From positions 2,237 to 18,187 of the forward strand of contig JAHELH010000018.1 of assembly GCA_024644285.1 (NCBI GenBank): DNA of 15,951 nt, given 5' to 3'. Shown here piece by piece: positions 15,472-15,951 of this stretch. Position 1 is the first letter of the stretch; every line of letters starts with the position of its first letter. The translations under genes and the position numbers were made by a program. The notes under the pieces are model-generated. The model was not told where the DNA came from, ran no database searches, and saw only the letters and a list, made by a program, of their open reading frames with translations. This DNA is from Paracoccaceae bacterium (GTDB lineage Bacteria; Pseudomonadota; Alphaproteobacteria; Rhodobacterales; Rhodobacteraceae).

Positions 15472-15512
15472 CTGACACATGCTGACAGAACGCTGTCAGT
15501 GGCGCTATGTCA
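15472..15512 (+). promoter_or_regulatory. Candidate promoter with operator-like dyad upstream of the VOC gene
   Basis: CTGACAG (15482-15488) and CTGTCAG (15493-15499) form a perfect 7-bp inverted repeat with a four-base spacer, and another CTGACA lies at 15472-15477. CTGACA at 15482 could be a -35 box with TATGTC (15506-15511) as a weak -10 at 18 bases. The dyad would then overlap the -35 element and spacer, the usual place for a repressor. No regulator gene is in the window. Confidence 0.45.
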
Positions 15513-15548
15513 TGATCACACCATCGACACCGAATGACGGAGCATCAG

Positions 15549-15929
15549 ATGACCTACAAACCGCAAAACGCAGTGGTCTGGACCGAGATACCGACCGCCG
15601 ACATCAAGAAATCCGTGGCCTTCTACAACGCCGTCTTCGATTACGGCCTCAGCGTCGACAACAGCGGCCCGAACCCGATGGCGATGATCCCCACGGCCGA
15701 TCAGTCGGGCTGCGCCGGGCACATCTACCCGGGCAAGCCCGCCGGCGACGGTCGCGGGCCGACGATCCACATGGCGGTGCCGGGCAAGCTGGAAGACACG
15801 ATCGCCAGGTGGAAGAAGGCCGGCGGCAAGCTGGTGATGGAAGACCCCGTGACCATCCCGCCCGGCCGCTTCGTCTACGGCACCGACCTCGACGGCAATT
15901 CCATCGGCCTCTTCGAGGCGGCGCGCTAG
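15549..15929 (+). CDS. VOC-family (glyoxalase/bleomycin-resistance-like) protein
   Basis: This 126-residue single-domain VOC protein has paired beta-alpha-beta-beta-beta modules: VVWTEIPTADIKKSVAFYNAVFDYGLSV in the first half and PTIHMAVPGKLEDTIARWKKAGGKLV, ending DLDGNSIGLFE, in the second. E13, H58 or H74, and E123 occupy positions where VOC enzymes bind a metal, but the substrate cannot be told from sequence, and members include lyases, dioxygenases and binding proteins. I chose ATG 15549 over ATG 15534 because GGAG (15539-15542) stands six bases before it. It is separated from the SDR gene by a 230-base gap with its own likely promoter, so it is probably an independent unit. It could continue as an operon beyond the right edge. 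Confidence 0.9.
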   Translation: MTYKPQNAVVWTEIPTADIKKSVAFYNAVFDYGLSVDNSGPNPMAMIPTADQSGCAGHIYPGKPAGDGRGPTIHMAVPGKLEDTIARWKKAGGKLVMEDPVTIPPGRFVYGTDLDGNSIGLFEAAR

Positions 15930-15951
15930 CCCGGTGCGCCGCGCCGACCGC

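Noticed and set aside
15482..15499. LuxR-type quorum-sensing box
   Set aside because: The dyad starts with CTG and ends with CAG, but spacing and length do not fit the usual 20-bp lux box, and no luxR or luxI gene is present.

Overview
The window is GC-rich DNA with closely packed genes. Gene content, composition and the intergenic palindromes fit an alphaproteobacterium of the Rhodobacterales (Roseobacter/Paracoccus group). No rRNA, tRNA, CRISPR array, transposase, integrase or phage gene is visible, so this looks like ordinary chromosome rather than a mobile island.

Region 1 (1-4281, minus strand) is a glycolate oxidase locus: glcD, a small exported protein with its own intrinsic terminator, glcE, a four-helix membrane protein, and the first 242 codons of glcF, which runs off the left edge. 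glcE, the membrane gene and glcF overlap by a few bases and look translationally coupled. The glcD leader carries a candidate promoter flanked by ATTGGT/ACCAAT half-sites like those of FadR-type GntR regulators. Region 2 (4362-5398, plus) is a divergent pair, a DUF599 membrane protein and a small exported protein. Region 3 (5442-6902, minus) is a soluble PAS-PAS-GGDEF diguanylate cyclase that meets region 2 across a shared hairpin.

Region 4 (7053-13968, minus) is a four-gene MoxR/Bat-like operon: a MoxR AAA+ ATPase, a DUF58 protein, a BatA-like/DUF4159 fusion and a 689-residue membrane protein with a von Willebrand A-like MIDAS motif. Such sets are generally thought to form chaperone-like or envelope-stress complexes in which MoxR acts on VWA-domain partners. 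The two gene junctions that do not overlap are filled with long perfect palindromes, including three 20-bp palindromes almost back to back. Region 5 (14043-15318, plus) is divergent: a DUF1285 protein overlapping an SDR-family protein whose catalytic Tyr is Phe. Region 6 (15319-15929) is a structured intergenic stretch followed by a VOC-family protein with a strong dyad in its promoter region.

I see no defence island or clearly new multi-gene system. The most unusual items are the palindromic junction elements of the moxR operon, the terminated small exported gene embedded in glcDEF, and the fused architecture of the DUF4159 protein. Most long plus-strand reading frames across regions 1, 3 and 4 are antisense shadows of real genes.
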